DNA of 64,000 nucleotides from positions 124,001 through 188,000 of the forward strand of contig JAGWBQ010000007.1 in assembly GCA_021295815.1 (NCBI GenBank). Direction: 5' to 3'. The stretch is from Gemmatimonadota bacterium. GTDB taxonomy: Bacteria > Gemmatimonadota > Gemmatimonadetes > Longimicrobiales > Gaopeijiaceae. Below are positions 43,601 to 52,428 of this stretch, one piece after another; position 1 is the first letter of the stretch; each line of letters begins with the position of its first letter. The position numbers and the translations under genes are program-made. Under the pieces are notes generated by a model, which saw only the letters and a program-made list of their open reading frames with translations, did not search any database and had not been told where the DNA came from.

Positions 43601-44024
43601 GGCTGAGGTAAAGCGTGAGATCCTCGGTCGCGCCCACTTGGAGCCGTATACCTTCAAGCCGGAGCTCGGCGTAGCCGATGTAGCTGACGGTGAGTTCGTA
43701 GGGGCCGCCGGGCTGGAGCAGCAGGATCAGGAACCGCCCGCGCGAGTCGGTCAGTACCGTTTTCTCCACCCCGGTTCCGGTGTGGCGCGCCGTGACCGCA
43801 GCTTCGCCCATGGGAACATCGCCCTCCGATAGGACGGTTCCGCGGATGGCCGAGGTGGTCTGGGACTGTGCGACGAGCTCGCCGACCATGGCCGGAGCGA
43901 ACGCCACGAGCGCCATGAGAACACCTGTCGAGAACAGGTCCCGGATCCGATTCCGGACGGCTTCGGGTCGGGTGGAACGCCGTAGGTTTCCGCAGCGGCT
44001 GGATCTGCTTGAATTGGAGGGCAT
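40641..44024 (-). CDS. Oar-like TonB-dependent receptor
   Basis: A 1127-residue outer-membrane protein: N-terminal signal (hydrophobic run at about residues 32-52), a carboxypeptidase-regulatory-like domain (IRGTVLSEGDVPMGEAAVTA, about 58-145), a plug domain (SIGGQNDRYNQVLIDGVAN, GGVMNAVTKVGTNEWEFSG) and a barrel that ends KVSLGGRR. The order and sequences match the Oar family of Myxococcus and Gemmatimonadota, implicated in uptake of, or signalling by, large or peptide substrates. No Shine-Dalgarno is obvious before the ATG, and the 83 bases to the divergent cytochrome gene hold at least one promoter. Confidence 0.92.
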   Translation of the reverse strand: MPSNSSRSSRCGNLRRSTRPEAVRNRIRDLFSTGVLMALVAFAPAMVGELVAQSQTTSAIRGTVLSEGDVPMGEAAVTARHTGTGVEKTVLTDSRGRFLILLLQPGGPYELTVSYIGYAELRLEGIRLQVGATEDLTLYLSQRAITLEGISVEADRANIFNPSQVGPSTLLNERLVESVPILSRDVMELANLSPLVKTTEDGGFSIGGQNDRYNQVLIDGVANKDLFGLTSAGVPGGQAGAKMLPIDAVAQYEVLVAPYDVRLSGFAGGVMNAVTKVGTNEWEFSGFAVGRHEAVMGDLFLPTGPVAASGVDRQLVGFSAGGPIVENRAHFFVSTEFEARDQPPTGFNVGRDAAALTQLTGTAIGDFSNYFNASHGVDVGDPGPYLLGQELGNVFGRVDAALSDRHRLLVRNVFAVAGNDETPNRTAFEAYELSSNSVRRTALNNVFTAQLISQVGANAGNELEFSYQFTRDGTDPVSDFPQLEVNLRSPAGDGNTYSRALRAGSQFFAHKNDLRQASYRLRNTFTIPNSRGSRYTIGITAALNTINHLYLPGASGDYYFASMDDVRNNAPQRYQRTILRPGQSEDIAFSVLETGAYVQNEIDAGKGLTLHFGLRADVPLLLDVPERNVPFDEQLGRTTTFVIVPEGRYDTSKRPSVAVMLSPRFGFNWQSEGELTTQVRGGAGYFTGQLPYVWLSNAFHYNGLRTTTMVCNGRWNDDPLSGNTSPRFDPTTLHDTCLNGNPEFVSPIVVFHEDFVYPRYYKFSAMVDHEFTSRLSGSLGFLFSHARNQVTVEEKNLGSPTRDLGPLEGYGGLERPHYGNATNLGFEPNRDFDDFDHVLMVKNEGRDWTYSFTAEARGAITDALAFQAGYSYARSFDKQSLTEVDMISNFGFNATGGNVNDPLLRTSNFDRPHKFVAALYGRPLPGVPTELGIFYNAQSGLPFTYVYRGDLNGDGYPSVGPAFDRFNDALYVPNEAGEVPASFLTTALLAHALDADPCLAANRGDILDRNACRAPWQQNLDLRVAHPIRAGGADVRIELDMINLLSFFDPSWGRVQSIRSVVPLLEPVGRAASFGGPGELFSRWSGGALPAQNAEGNLEAAAPWSVLTPDSQWQAQLGVKVSLGGRR

Positions 44025-44107
44025 TTTCGGGTGGTTGGGTTATCTTGGAACCGGGCCGCCGAGCGGCGACTCTTTCCGCAGGGTTAAAGATACTTCAATG
44101 AGACGAC

Positions 44108-47080
44108 ATGACACCCGGAAGAACGGCAGAGGAAGATAGAGAGCGGAGCCGGCCCTCTCTGCTCTCGGGGTGGCTGAGGATTTGGTTGGCGGTCGTTCTC
44201 GGGGTCACCGCCTTCATGGTCGCGAATTCGCTCTACCTCACGCTGGTGCGAATCGCCGATTGGGCCGATCTCGCGCCTTTCGCTCTCGGCGAAGAGCACC
44301 TGCCCACGATCTACCAGGTGATGTTGCTGGGACATACCGGGGTCGGGTTTGCGCTGGCCGCTTTGACACTGGTCTTCGTCGTGGCTCATCTGCCTAGGGT
44401 TTGGAGACGACTGCGTCGAAACGTGGCGCTGAGCGGCGCCCTCGCGGTGACCTTGGCCGTCCTGGTGGTGGCAAGCGGACTCTTCATCCTCACGGAAGCG
44501 GCGAGCCGGGCGAACGCCTGGGCGTGGTGGGTACACGTACTGGGAGCCGGGGCGCTGATCGCCGCCTATCTCATGCACCGAGCTGCCGGCACGGTGAAGT
44601 TCAGCGGGTCGTTCGCGGTACGTTTCGCGGCCAGCTCGGCGGGAATCGCCCTGGTCGGCTTTCTCGTCCACGGCCTTTCAGGAGGAACGAACGCGAGCCC
44701 GGCGTCTTCGGTCCTTGCGGAACCGGCGACCGAACCGAACCCTCGATCCGGCGGATCGCCGCCCGAGCCCGCGAGAGGGGTGCAGCCCGGACCCGGTACC
44801 GGGGGACCACCTATCCCGGCGCTCCCGTCGGTGGACAGTGACTTCTTCCCTTCGCCTGCAAGCGTCGCCTCGGGCTCCTTGCTCGCCCGGGGCTTCCTCA
44901 CGGCCTCGGGATGGGGACCGGACGTGGAGACCGTCCGACGCGAAGTGGAGGAGCAGGGCTTCGCGCGGTCGATTATCGGCGCGGGCGCGTGCGTGACCTG
45001 CCATCCCGACGTGTCCGCTCAGTGGGCGGCCTCGGCTCATCGCTTCTCATCTTTCAACAACCCTTTCTACGTCGCGAGCATCGACGAGCTCAGAAGTTCC
45101 GAAAGAACGAACCCCTGGATCGCGAGACATCTCGAAGTGGCGGGAAAGGAAGAGTTGAAGGCGGGCGTCGTCAAGAGCAGGTGGTGCGCGAGCTGCCACG
45201 ACCCGGCTCTTCTCTTCACCGGGATGATGGACGCGGAAATCGACCGAGGTTCGGTCGAAGCCCAGGCCGGCCTCACATGTCTGGCATGCCACACCGTCCA
45301 TTCGGTCAAGGACCTGACCGGCAACGGCAACTACCAGCTGGCCGAGATGGAATCGCCCTACCTCTTCTCGAAATCCCCTCCTGGAAGCGCGCTCCGCCAG
45401 CTCCACGACTGGACCCTCAAGGCTCGCCCGGCCCCGCACCGGCGGGCGTTGCTGAAGCCCTTCTTCAGGGAGGCCGAGTTCTGCGCAAGCTGTCACAAGG
45501 TGAGCCTGGACGAGCCGGTGAACGAGTACCGCTGGCTGCGTGGTCAGAACGAGTTCGACGCCTGGCACGACAGCGGTGTGGCCGGCAATGCGGCCCGAAC
45601 CTTTTATCTGCCGGGGTCGGTGCGCGGTTGCCGCGACTGCCACATGCCTCCCGAGCCCGCTTCGCTCGGAGACCGTGCGGCTGATCGGGACGGCATGGTC
45701 AGGTCTCACCGCTTCCTGGCGGCCAACACAGCGCTTCCCTTCGTCCGCGGCGACACGGCGATGCTGCGTCTGACCGAGAAATACCTGAGGACCGGTAAGA
45801 TGCGGGTCGATCTCTTCGGGGTTCGCCGGGGGGAGGAGGATGCGGAGGGCGTCTCGCTCGGACTGGGCTCATCGGCCGAGCTGCCGGCGGGGTCGACGGC
45901 GACTCTGGAGGTCGTGGTGCGCAATCTGGGAGTCGGCCATACCTTCCCAGGGGGCACGAACGACTCCAACGAGGCGTGGCTGGAGGTGGTCGTCGCCGAC
46001 TCGACCGGCACCCGCCTGGCGGAGAGCGGAACGATCAGGGGTGACGGCCGGGTGGACTCGCTCGCCCACTTCTTCCGTATCGTCGCGGTGGACTCGCTGG
46101 GCGAGCGCATCTCTCGTCGTAATCCGCAGGACATCCGCGCCGTCGTCTACTCGAATCTCGTCGGACCCGGAAGCGCCCGCTTGGCCCACTACCGCCTGAC
46201 CGTGCCGGAGGAGCTCGTCGGCACGGACGTGCTGGTCACCGTCAGGCTCCTTTGGCGCAAGTTCGACCGTGACTTCACCGAGTTCGCCCATGCCGCCAAC
46301 CCGTCGGGATTCGTCGATCGACCGTTTCCCCCTGAACTGCCGGTCACCGAGATCGCAGCGGATACCGTCCGATTCGCCGTCACGGGGGAGGGTGCGCGGG
46401 CGGAGACGGTCGATGCGCGGACGACTCCCGGCACCGGGGCCGTCGGGCTCCCTGGTTCCGCAGCTCCTTGGGAGCGATTCAACGACTACGGAATCGCTCT
46501 CCTACTCGAAGGCGACACCCGCAGGGCTTCGACGATCTTCTCCGAGGTGGAAAGGCTCGCGCCCGACCGTGTGGACGGGGCGACGAACCTGGCGCGCTCC
46601 GCTCTCGCGGCCGGCGAACTCGAAGCCGCCTACGACGCGCTGGAAAGGGCCGAGGAGCTCGACCCCGGCAATGCCCGCGTGGCGTGGGTGTGGGGCGGCG
46701 CCCTCCAGGAGGACGGCGAGTACGTAGGTGCCGCGGCAGCCTACCGCAGGGTGATCGAGGACTTCCCTCGAGACCGTGCGAGCTGGCGGGAGCTGGGCCG
46801 TTCGCTCTACCTGGGTGGAGAGTTCGAAGAAGCCCTGGAAGCTTTCGATGAGGTGCTCGCGATCGATCCGGAGGACCGGGTCGCGCACTACCACCGCATG
46901 CTCTCCCTGCGGGCCTTGGGTCGAGAGGCGGAGGCGACGCTTGCTCAGGCCGCCTACGAACGCTACGCCATCGACGAATCGGCGCTTGAAATCACCACCG
47001 CTTTCAGGTCTCGCGACCGGGGGAGCAACAACATGGCGCAGGCGATTCGGACCCATGAGCTCGCGGTGAGGCGGAGATGA
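44108..47080 (+). CDS. Five-TM membrane cytochrome c with five haem sites and C-terminal TPR
   Basis: A 990-residue fusion. Residues 20-190 hold five hydrophobic helices carrying His76/His94 and His143/His157 in two of them, a pattern like diheme b-type membrane proteins. Residues 295-512 contain five CXXCH c-haem sites (CVTCH 295, CASCH 360, CLACH 391, CASCH 459, CRDCH 508) in a cytochrome c554-like domain. A beta-rich region (about 590-760) and a TPR array (about 790-960) follow. With an odd helix count the haem part would face the periplasm. It probably carries electrons from the membrane to a periplasmic partner. Its stop overlaps the CRTAC1 gene by 4 bases. Confidence 0.85.
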   Translation: MTPGRTAEEDRERSRPSLLSGWLRIWLAVVLGVTAFMVANSLYLTLVRIADWADLAPFALGEEHLPTIYQVMLLGHTGVGFALAALTLVFVVAHLPRVWRRLRRNVALSGALAVTLAVLVVASGLFILTEAASRANAWAWWVHVLGAGALIAAYLMHRAAGTVKFSGSFAVRFAASSAGIALVGFLVHGLSGGTNASPASSVLAEPATEPNPRSGGSPPEPARGVQPGPGTGGPPIPALPSVDSDFFPSPASVASGSLLARGFLTASGWGPDVETVRREVEEQGFARSIIGAGACVTCHPDVSAQWAASAHRFSSFNNPFYVASIDELRSSERTNPWIARHLEVAGKEELKAGVVKSRWCASCHDPALLFTGMMDAEIDRGSVEAQAGLTCLACHTVHSVKDLTGNGNYQLAEMESPYLFSKSPPGSALRQLHDWTLKARPAPHRRALLKPFFREAEFCASCHKVSLDEPVNEYRWLRGQNEFDAWHDSGVAGNAARTFYLPGSVRGCRDCHMPPEPASLGDRAADRDGMVRSHRFLAANTALPFVRGDTAMLRLTEKYLRTGKMRVDLFGVRRGEEDAEGVSLGLGSSAELPAGSTATLEVVVRNLGVGHTFPGGTNDSNEAWLEVVVADSTGTRLAESGTIRGDGRVDSLAHFFRIVAVDSLGERISRRNPQDIRAVVYSNLVGPGSARLAHYRLTVPEELVGTDVLVTVRLLWRKFDRDFTEFAHAANPSGFVDRPFPPELPVTEIAADTVRFAVTGEGARAETVDARTTPGTGAVGLPGSAAPWERFNDYGIALLLEGDTRRASTIFSEVERLAPDRVDGATNLARSALAAGELEAAYDALERAEELDPGNARVAWVWGGALQEDGEYVGAAAAYRRVIEDFPRDRASWRELGRSLYLGGEFEEALEAFDEVLAIDPEDRVAHYHRMLSLRALGREAEATLAQAAYERYAIDESALEITTAFRSRDRGSNNMAQAIRTHELAVRRR

Positions 47081-49029
47081 ACCGCCTCCGCCGCCCGGTG
47101 CGGGACTGCCGCCGGATCGGGCGTTCAACGGTGGCGCGCCCGCCGTCGAGGGCCCTTCCCCTCACGCTGACCCTCGTCGCGTTCGGATGCGGAGCCGACG
47201 AGGCCGGTGAAGACGCCCGAGGCTACGTGCGCCCGCCCTACGCCGAACGGTCCCGGGTCGACGCGGCGTCAATGCCGGTGTTCACCGACGTGACGGTCGA
47301 GAGCGGCATCGATTTCGTCCACTACACGGGCGCCTACGGCGACAAGCTCATGCCCGAAACGGTCGGTTCCGGCGTGGCGGTCCTCGACTACGACGCCGAC
47401 GCGGCCCCGGATCTGCTCTTCGTAAACTCGGCCGACTGGCCGGGACGGGAAACGGGCGGGCCCCCACCCACCATGCGCCTCTATCGGAACCGGATCGGCG
47501 CGACCGACCGTACGCCGGGATCCGCCGGGACGACCGGACCCGGCGGGGCTGCCGAACCGGGGACGACCTCCCCCGAGTGGACGTGGGAGGACGTGACCGC
47601 GGCAGCGGGACTTCAGATATCCGTCTACGGCATGGGCGCGACGGTGGCGGACTACGACGCCGACGGCGACCCCGATATCTACGTAACCGCGATCGGCCCG
47701 AACCTCCTCCTCCGCAACGACGATGGTGTCTTTACCGAGCGAGCCCGGGAGGCGGGAGTTGCGGGAAGCGCCGAAGACGGTCGTTCGTGGTCGACCGCCG
47801 CGGCCTGGCTCGATTACGACCTCGACGGGTGGATCGACCTCTTCCAGTGCGGCTATGTCCGGTGGACGCCCGAGACCGACATCTACACGACCATCGACGG
47901 AGTGAACAAGTCCTATTCGACCCCGGAGCAGTACGCCGGCGACACTTGCCGACTCTACCGCAACCGAGGCGACGGCACCTTCGCCGATGTGACCGCCCGG
48001 ACCGGTGTCCGGAACCCGGAAGGCAAGAGTCTGGGTGTGGCGATCGCCGATCCCGACGAGGACGGATGGCCGGATATCTTCGTCGCCAACGACACCCAGC
48101 GCAACTTCCTCTACATGAACGACCGAGGGACCTTCACCGACATCGCGGTGCGGGCCGGGGTCGCCTACGACGAGATCGGCCGGGCGCGAGCCGGCATGGG
48201 GATCGACGTGGCCGAGATCGGGGGCAGGGGCCGCTGGGCGATCGTGATCGGCAATTTCGCAGAGGAACCTCTCTCGCTATTCACCCGGATCGGCGACGGC
48301 CTCTACCAGGACCGGGCCGGCCGGGCTCGCCTGACGAGGGCCAGCCTGATCCCGCTGACCTTCGGCGTGCTCTTCGCCGATCTCGACCTCGACGCCGACC
48401 TCGATCTGCTGGTTGCGAACGGCCACATCGAACCGACCGTGGCGGCCGTGCGCCGGGGTCAGAGCTTCGAGCAGTCGCCGCAGCTCTTCCTAGGCGACGG
48501 GAAGGGCGTGTTCGCCGAGATCGGTTCGACTTTGGGGCCCGACTTCGCCGCCCCGATGGTCGCCAGAGGCCTGGTGGCCAACGATCTCGACCGAGACGGG
48601 GACCTTGACGTGGTCTTCACCGCGAACGGCGGACGCCCCCGGGTTCTGCGCAACGATTCACCGAGCGGCAACCGGATCTCCCTTCGTCTGCGCGGGCTCC
48701 ACCCGAACCTCGACGCCCTGGGGACGCTGCTCGAGGTCCATGCCGGCGGAAGGATCCAGCGCAGGTACGTTGCCGCCCGCACGTCGTACCTCTCGCACTC
48801 ACGCCCGAATCCTGCGCTCTTCGGGCTCGGGGCCGGCGAGTTCGCCGACAGCGTGGTGGTGATCTGGCCGCAGTACGGACGGGAAGGAGAGCGAGCGGTC
48901 ACCGTGCTTCGGGAAGTGAGGGCGGGCTCGGAGATCGACGTGACTCAGCCCCCCAGGGCAGGCTCGCCGAGAGAAGTGCGCGGACCGCTTGGCAACGCCG
49001 CCGCCCCACCGGGCGTCTCGGTGCCGTGA
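47077..49029 (+). CDS. CRTAC1-type FG-GAP/ASPIC-UnbV protein
   Basis: A 650-residue exported protein of a seven-bladed propeller type. Calcium-binding FG-GAP/VCBS repeats recur (DYDADAAPDLLF, DYDADGDPDIYV, DPDEDGWPDIFV, DLDLDADLDLLV, DLDRDGDLDVVF), and a C-terminal ASPIC/UnbV domain (GTLLEVHAGGRIQRRYVAA, about 565-630) follows. An N-terminal hydrophobic run ending in FGC may be a lipoprotein signal, though the lipobox is imperfect. It is coupled on both sides, to the cytochrome gene (ATGA) and to hutH (GTGA). The biochemical role of this family is not established; context suggests partnership with the cytochrome. Confidence 0.87.
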   Translation: MNRLRRPVRDCRRIGRSTVARPPSRALPLTLTLVAFGCGADEAGEDARGYVRPPYAERSRVDAASMPVFTDVTVESGIDFVHYTGAYGDKLMPETVGSGVAVLDYDADAAPDLLFVNSADWPGRETGGPPPTMRLYRNRIGATDRTPGSAGTTGPGGAAEPGTTSPEWTWEDVTAAAGLQISVYGMGATVADYDADGDPDIYVTAIGPNLLLRNDDGVFTERAREAGVAGSAEDGRSWSTAAAWLDYDLDGWIDLFQCGYVRWTPETDIYTTIDGVNKSYSTPEQYAGDTCRLYRNRGDGTFADVTARTGVRNPEGKSLGVAIADPDEDGWPDIFVANDTQRNFLYMNDRGTFTDIAVRAGVAYDEIGRARAGMGIDVAEIGGRGRWAIVIGNFAEEPLSLFTRIGDGLYQDRAGRARLTRASLIPLTFGVLFADLDLDADLDLLVANGHIEPTVAAVRRGQSFEQSPQLFLGDGKGVFAEIGSTLGPDFAAPMVARGLVANDLDRDGDLDVVFTANGGRPRVLRNDSPSGNRISLRLRGLHPNLDALGTLLEVHAGGRIQRRYVAARTSYLSHSRPNPALFGLGAGEFADSVVVIWPQYGREGERAVTVLREVRAGSEIDVTQPPRAGSPREVRGPLGNAAAPPGVSVP

Positions 49030-50633
49030 AGGTTGGCGCGGAGGGCGGCGGGGCCGGGTCGAGAGAGCCCCGGGCGGTGGTTGTGGACGGACGCACCCTC
49101 ACTCCCAGCCAGGTGGAGGCGGTCGCCCGCGCAGGAGCGCCGGTTACGCTCGCCGCCGAGGCCGCTCTCAGCGTGAAGGCCTCGCGGGCCGCGCTCGAAC
49201 GGATGCTCGACCGGGAGGAACCCATCTACGGCGTGAGCACCGGCTTCGGACGCCTCGCGAACGTACGCATTCCCCGAGAGAGACAGCGGATCCTGCAGGT
49301 CAACCTGGTGCGCAGCCACGCGGCCGGGACCGGAACGCCCCTGCCGACGGCCCAGGTGCGGGCCATGCTGCTCCTGAGGGCCAACGCGCTGGCCCGCGGC
49401 GAATCCGGATGCAGGCTCGCGGTGGTCGAACGTATCCTCGACCTGCTCAACAACCGGATCCATCCCGTGATCCCCGAGGTGGGCTCGGTGGGCGCGAGCG
49501 GCGACCTGGCTCCGCTCGCGCATATGGCTCTGGCGCTGATCGGAGAGGGAAGCGTGGAGACTGCGGAACGGACGGAAGCGGGGGACCGGATCGAACCGTC
49601 CCGCGCAGCGATGCGCGCAGCTGGTCTGGAACCGCTCGATCTCGTCGAAAAGGAGGGACTCGCACTGGTGAACGGGACTCAGGCGACCACGGGCATCGGC
49701 ATACTCGCGGTCGCCCGCTTCGGTCGGGCCCTCGACACCGCCGACGTCGCCGGAGCCATGTCGCTCGAAGGGCTCAGGGGCACGCCCAGCCCGTTCCGTA
49801 GCCGGATCCACGCCGCCAGACCTCATCCCGGCCAGATCACCTCCGCCCGTCGTCTGCGGGCTCTGCTCGTCGATTCCGAGATCCGCGAGTCGCACCGCGC
49901 CGGTGATGCCAGGGTCCAGGACGCCTACTCGCTCCGCTGCATGCCCCAGGTCCACGGAGCGGCCCGCGAAGCGTACGACTACGCCGAACGGATCCTCGCC
50001 ACCGAGGCCAACTCGACGACGGACAACCCGCTCGTCTTCGCGGAGGAAGGCGAGGTGGTGAGCGGCGGCAACTTCCATGCGCAAATCGTCGCCCAGTGTC
50101 TCGATCTCGTCGCGATAGCGGCCGCGGACCTGGCTTCGATCTCGGAACGCCGGATCGAGCGTCTGCTCAACCCCGACCTCTCCGGGCTGCCGGCATTCCT
50201 GGCGTACGATCCGGGCATATGTTCGGGGATGATGGTGGCGCAGATCGCCGCGGCCGACGCGCTCTCCGAGATGCGGGTCCTGGCCGCTCCCGCAAGCGTC
50301 GATTCCGTTTCGACGAGCGCCGCGCAGGAGGATCACGTATCGATGGGCATGGCGGCCGCGCGCAAGATCCGCCGCAGCGTCCACCTGCTCGAAGTCGTTC
50401 TGGCCGCCGAGGTGCTTTGCGCGACGCAAGCCATCGAATTTCAACGACCGCTGAAGGCGGGAAGGGGGGTCGAGCGGGCCTTCGCTCGGATACGGGGCCG
50501 GATAGGTCCGTATCGGGACGACCGCCCCCTGTCCGAAGATCTCGACGCCGTGATCGAGATAGTGGCTGCGGGCGAGCTGGCCTCGGACGCCCTGCTCGAG
50601 CCGTCGGGGCAGGGCGACGGCCATGAGGATTGA
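49026..50633 (+). CDS. hutH: Histidine ammonia-lyase
   Basis: A 535-residue lyase that removes ammonia from histidine to give urocanate, the first step of histidine use. Ala157-Ser158-Gly159 (GASGDLAPL) would form the MIO electrophile; YGVSTGFG, the NGTQATTG helix, and QDAYSLRCMPQVHGA are conserved active-site blocks. GTG start overlapping the CRTAC1 stop by 4 bases, so it is translated from the same transcript as the cytochrome and CRTAC1 genes. The N-terminus is about 20 residues longer than in Pseudomonas HutH. Confidence 0.95.
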   Translation: MKVGAEGGGAGSREPRAVVVDGRTLTPSQVEAVARAGAPVTLAAEAALSVKASRAALERMLDREEPIYGVSTGFGRLANVRIPRERQRILQVNLVRSHAAGTGTPLPTAQVRAMLLLRANALARGESGCRLAVVERILDLLNNRIHPVIPEVGSVGASGDLAPLAHMALALIGEGSVETAERTEAGDRIEPSRAAMRAAGLEPLDLVEKEGLALVNGTQATTGIGILAVARFGRALDTADVAGAMSLEGLRGTPSPFRSRIHAARPHPGQITSARRLRALLVDSEIRESHRAGDARVQDAYSLRCMPQVHGAAREAYDYAERILATEANSTTDNPLVFAEEGEVVSGGNFHAQIVAQCLDLVAIAAADLASISERRIERLLNPDLSGLPAFLAYDPGICSGMMVAQIAAADALSEMRVLAAPASVDSVSTSAAQEDHVSMGMAAARKIRRSVHLLEVVLAAEVLCATQAIEFQRPLKAGRGVERAFARIRGRIGPYRDDRPLSEDLDAVIEIVAAGELASDALLEPSGQGDGHED

Positions 50634-50681
50634 CGAAAAAATACGGCATCGATTCCACGAACCGAATGGAGGGCGGTAGCC

Positions 50682-52391
50682 ATGGGCGGGACGGCCGACC
50701 ACGAGATGACGGGAACCGAAGACCTCGAGAGGCGATCTGCGGGCCGACACCCGATTCGGGCGCCTGGAGGTGCGAAGATCCGCTGCAAGGGGTGGACCCA
50801 GGAAGCCGCGCTGCGGATGCTGATGAACAACCTCGACCCGGAGGTCGCCGAGAATCCGGACGAGCTCGTCGTCTACGGAGGCAGGGGACGGGCCGCCCGC
50901 GACTGGGCGTCCTTCGACGCGATCGTCAAATGCCTGACGAATCTGGAGAACGACGAGACGCTCCTGGTCCAGTCGGGGAAACCGGTCGGCGTCTTCCGGA
51001 CCGCGCCGGGCGCGCCCCGGGTGCTGATCGCCAACTCCAATCTCGTGGGACGTTGGGCGACCTGGGAGCATTTCGACGAACTCGAGCGACGCGGTCTTAC
51101 GATGTACGGCCAGATGACGGCGGGTTCGTGGATCTACATCGGCACCCAGGGCATCCTCCAGGGCACCTACGAGACCTTCGGCGCGATGGCGCGAACGCAC
51201 TTCGGCGGCTCGCTGGCCGGGCGGTGGATCCTGACTGGCGGACTGGGAGGCATGGGAGGGGCCCAGCCGCTCGCGGCGACCATGAACGGTGCCGCTGCGC
51301 TCGTGGTGGAGGTGGACGGCGCCCGCATCCGACGCAGGATCGAAACCCGCTACTGCGACCGCTCGACCGCCGACCTCGAAGAAGCTCTCGAGTTGGTGAC
51401 GGAGGCGACCGCAGCCCGCGAGGCCCTCTCGGTGGGGCTCGAAGGCAACTGTGCCGAGGTGCTGCCCGAGCTCCTCCGCCGCGGCGCGATTCCCGACATA
51501 GTCACGGACCAGACCTCGGCGCACGACCCTCTGCACGGCTACGTGCCCGCAGGCCTCTCGCCGGCAGCCGCGGCCGATCTGCGCGGAAGCGATCCCGGCG
51601 AGTACCGACGGCGGTCGTTGGCGTCGATCCGCGTACACTGCGAGGCGATCGTGGGGATGATGGAGAAGGGGGCGGTGGCGGTCGATTACGGCAACAACCT
51701 CCGGGGTTACGCCCGCGAGGCCGGGTTCGAGGACGCCTTCAGCTACCCGGGCTTCGTACCCGCGTACGTGCGCCCTCTGTTCTGCGACGGGAAGGGACCT
51801 TTCCGCTGGGCGGCTCTTTCGGGCGATCCGTCCGACATTCGCCGCACCGACGAACTCGTCTTAGGAATGTTCCCCCAGGACCGACACCTCTGCCGCTGGA
51901 TACGCCTCGCTCGCGAGCGCGTGGCCTTTCAGGGGCTGCCCGCCCGCATCTGCTGGCTGGGGCAGGGCGAACGCGCCCGTTTCGGGGTCGCGCTCAACGA
52001 CTTGGTGGCGAGCGGCGAGATCTCGGCGCCAGTGGTGATCGGACGCGATCACCTCGACACGGGTTCCGTAGCCTCCCCGTTTCGTGAAACCGAGTCGATG
52101 CTGGACGGATCGGACGCGGTGGCCGACTGGCCCATCCTCAACGCGCTGCTCAACACCGCCTCGGGAGCGAGCTGGGTCTCGTTCCATCACGGCGGCGGCG
52201 TGGGGATGGGAGACTCTCTCCATGCCGGTCAGGTGCTGGTGGCTGACGGCACGCCCGCCATGCGCGACCGCATCGAGCGCGTACTGACCAACGATCCCGG
52301 TCTCGGCGTGGTGCGGCACGCCGACGCCGGTTACGAGGACGCCGTCGAGACAGCGCGCAGACACGGGCTTGCGATTCCGATGGGGGGGTGA
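50682..52391 (+). CDS. hutU: Urocanate hydratase
   Basis: A 569-residue NAD+-dependent urocanase, converting urocanate to imidazolonepropionate. [20 protein letters not shown] at the N-terminus, [14 protein letters not shown] in the NAD-binding region, YVPAGLSP-type sequence and the C-terminal [15 protein letters not shown] block are diagnostic; length is standard (about 555). It follows hutH by 48 bases and is convergent with hutF. Confidence 0.96.
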   Translation: MGGTADHEMTGTEDLERRSAGRHPIRAPGGAKIRCKGWTQEAALRMLMNNLDPEVAENPDELVVYGGRGRAARDWASFDAIVKCLTNLENDETLLVQSGKPVGVFRTAPGAPRVLIANSNLVGRWATWEHFDELERRGLTMYGQMTAGSWIYIGTQGILQGTYETFGAMARTHFGGSLAGRWILTGGLGGMGGAQPLAATMNGAAALVVEVDGARIRRRIETRYCDRSTADLEEALELVTEATAAREALSVGLEGNCAEVLPELLRRGAIPDIVTDQTSAHDPLHGYVPAGLSPAAAADLRGSDPGEYRRRSLASIRVHCEAIVGMMEKGAVAVDYGNNLRGYAREAGFEDAFSYPGFVPAYVRPLFCDGKGPFRWAALSGDPSDIRRTDELVLGMFPQDRHLCRWIRLARERVAFQGLPARICWLGQGERARFGVALNDLVASGEISAPVVIGRDHLDTGSVASPFRETESMLDGSDAVADWPILNALLNTASGASWVSFHHGGGVGMGDSLHAGQVLVADGTPAMRDRIERVLTNDPGLGVVRHADAGYEDAVETARRHGLAIPMGG

Positions 52392-52428
52392 GCGGGGTGG
52401 AGGGCGACCCGAACCGGACCTGCCGACT

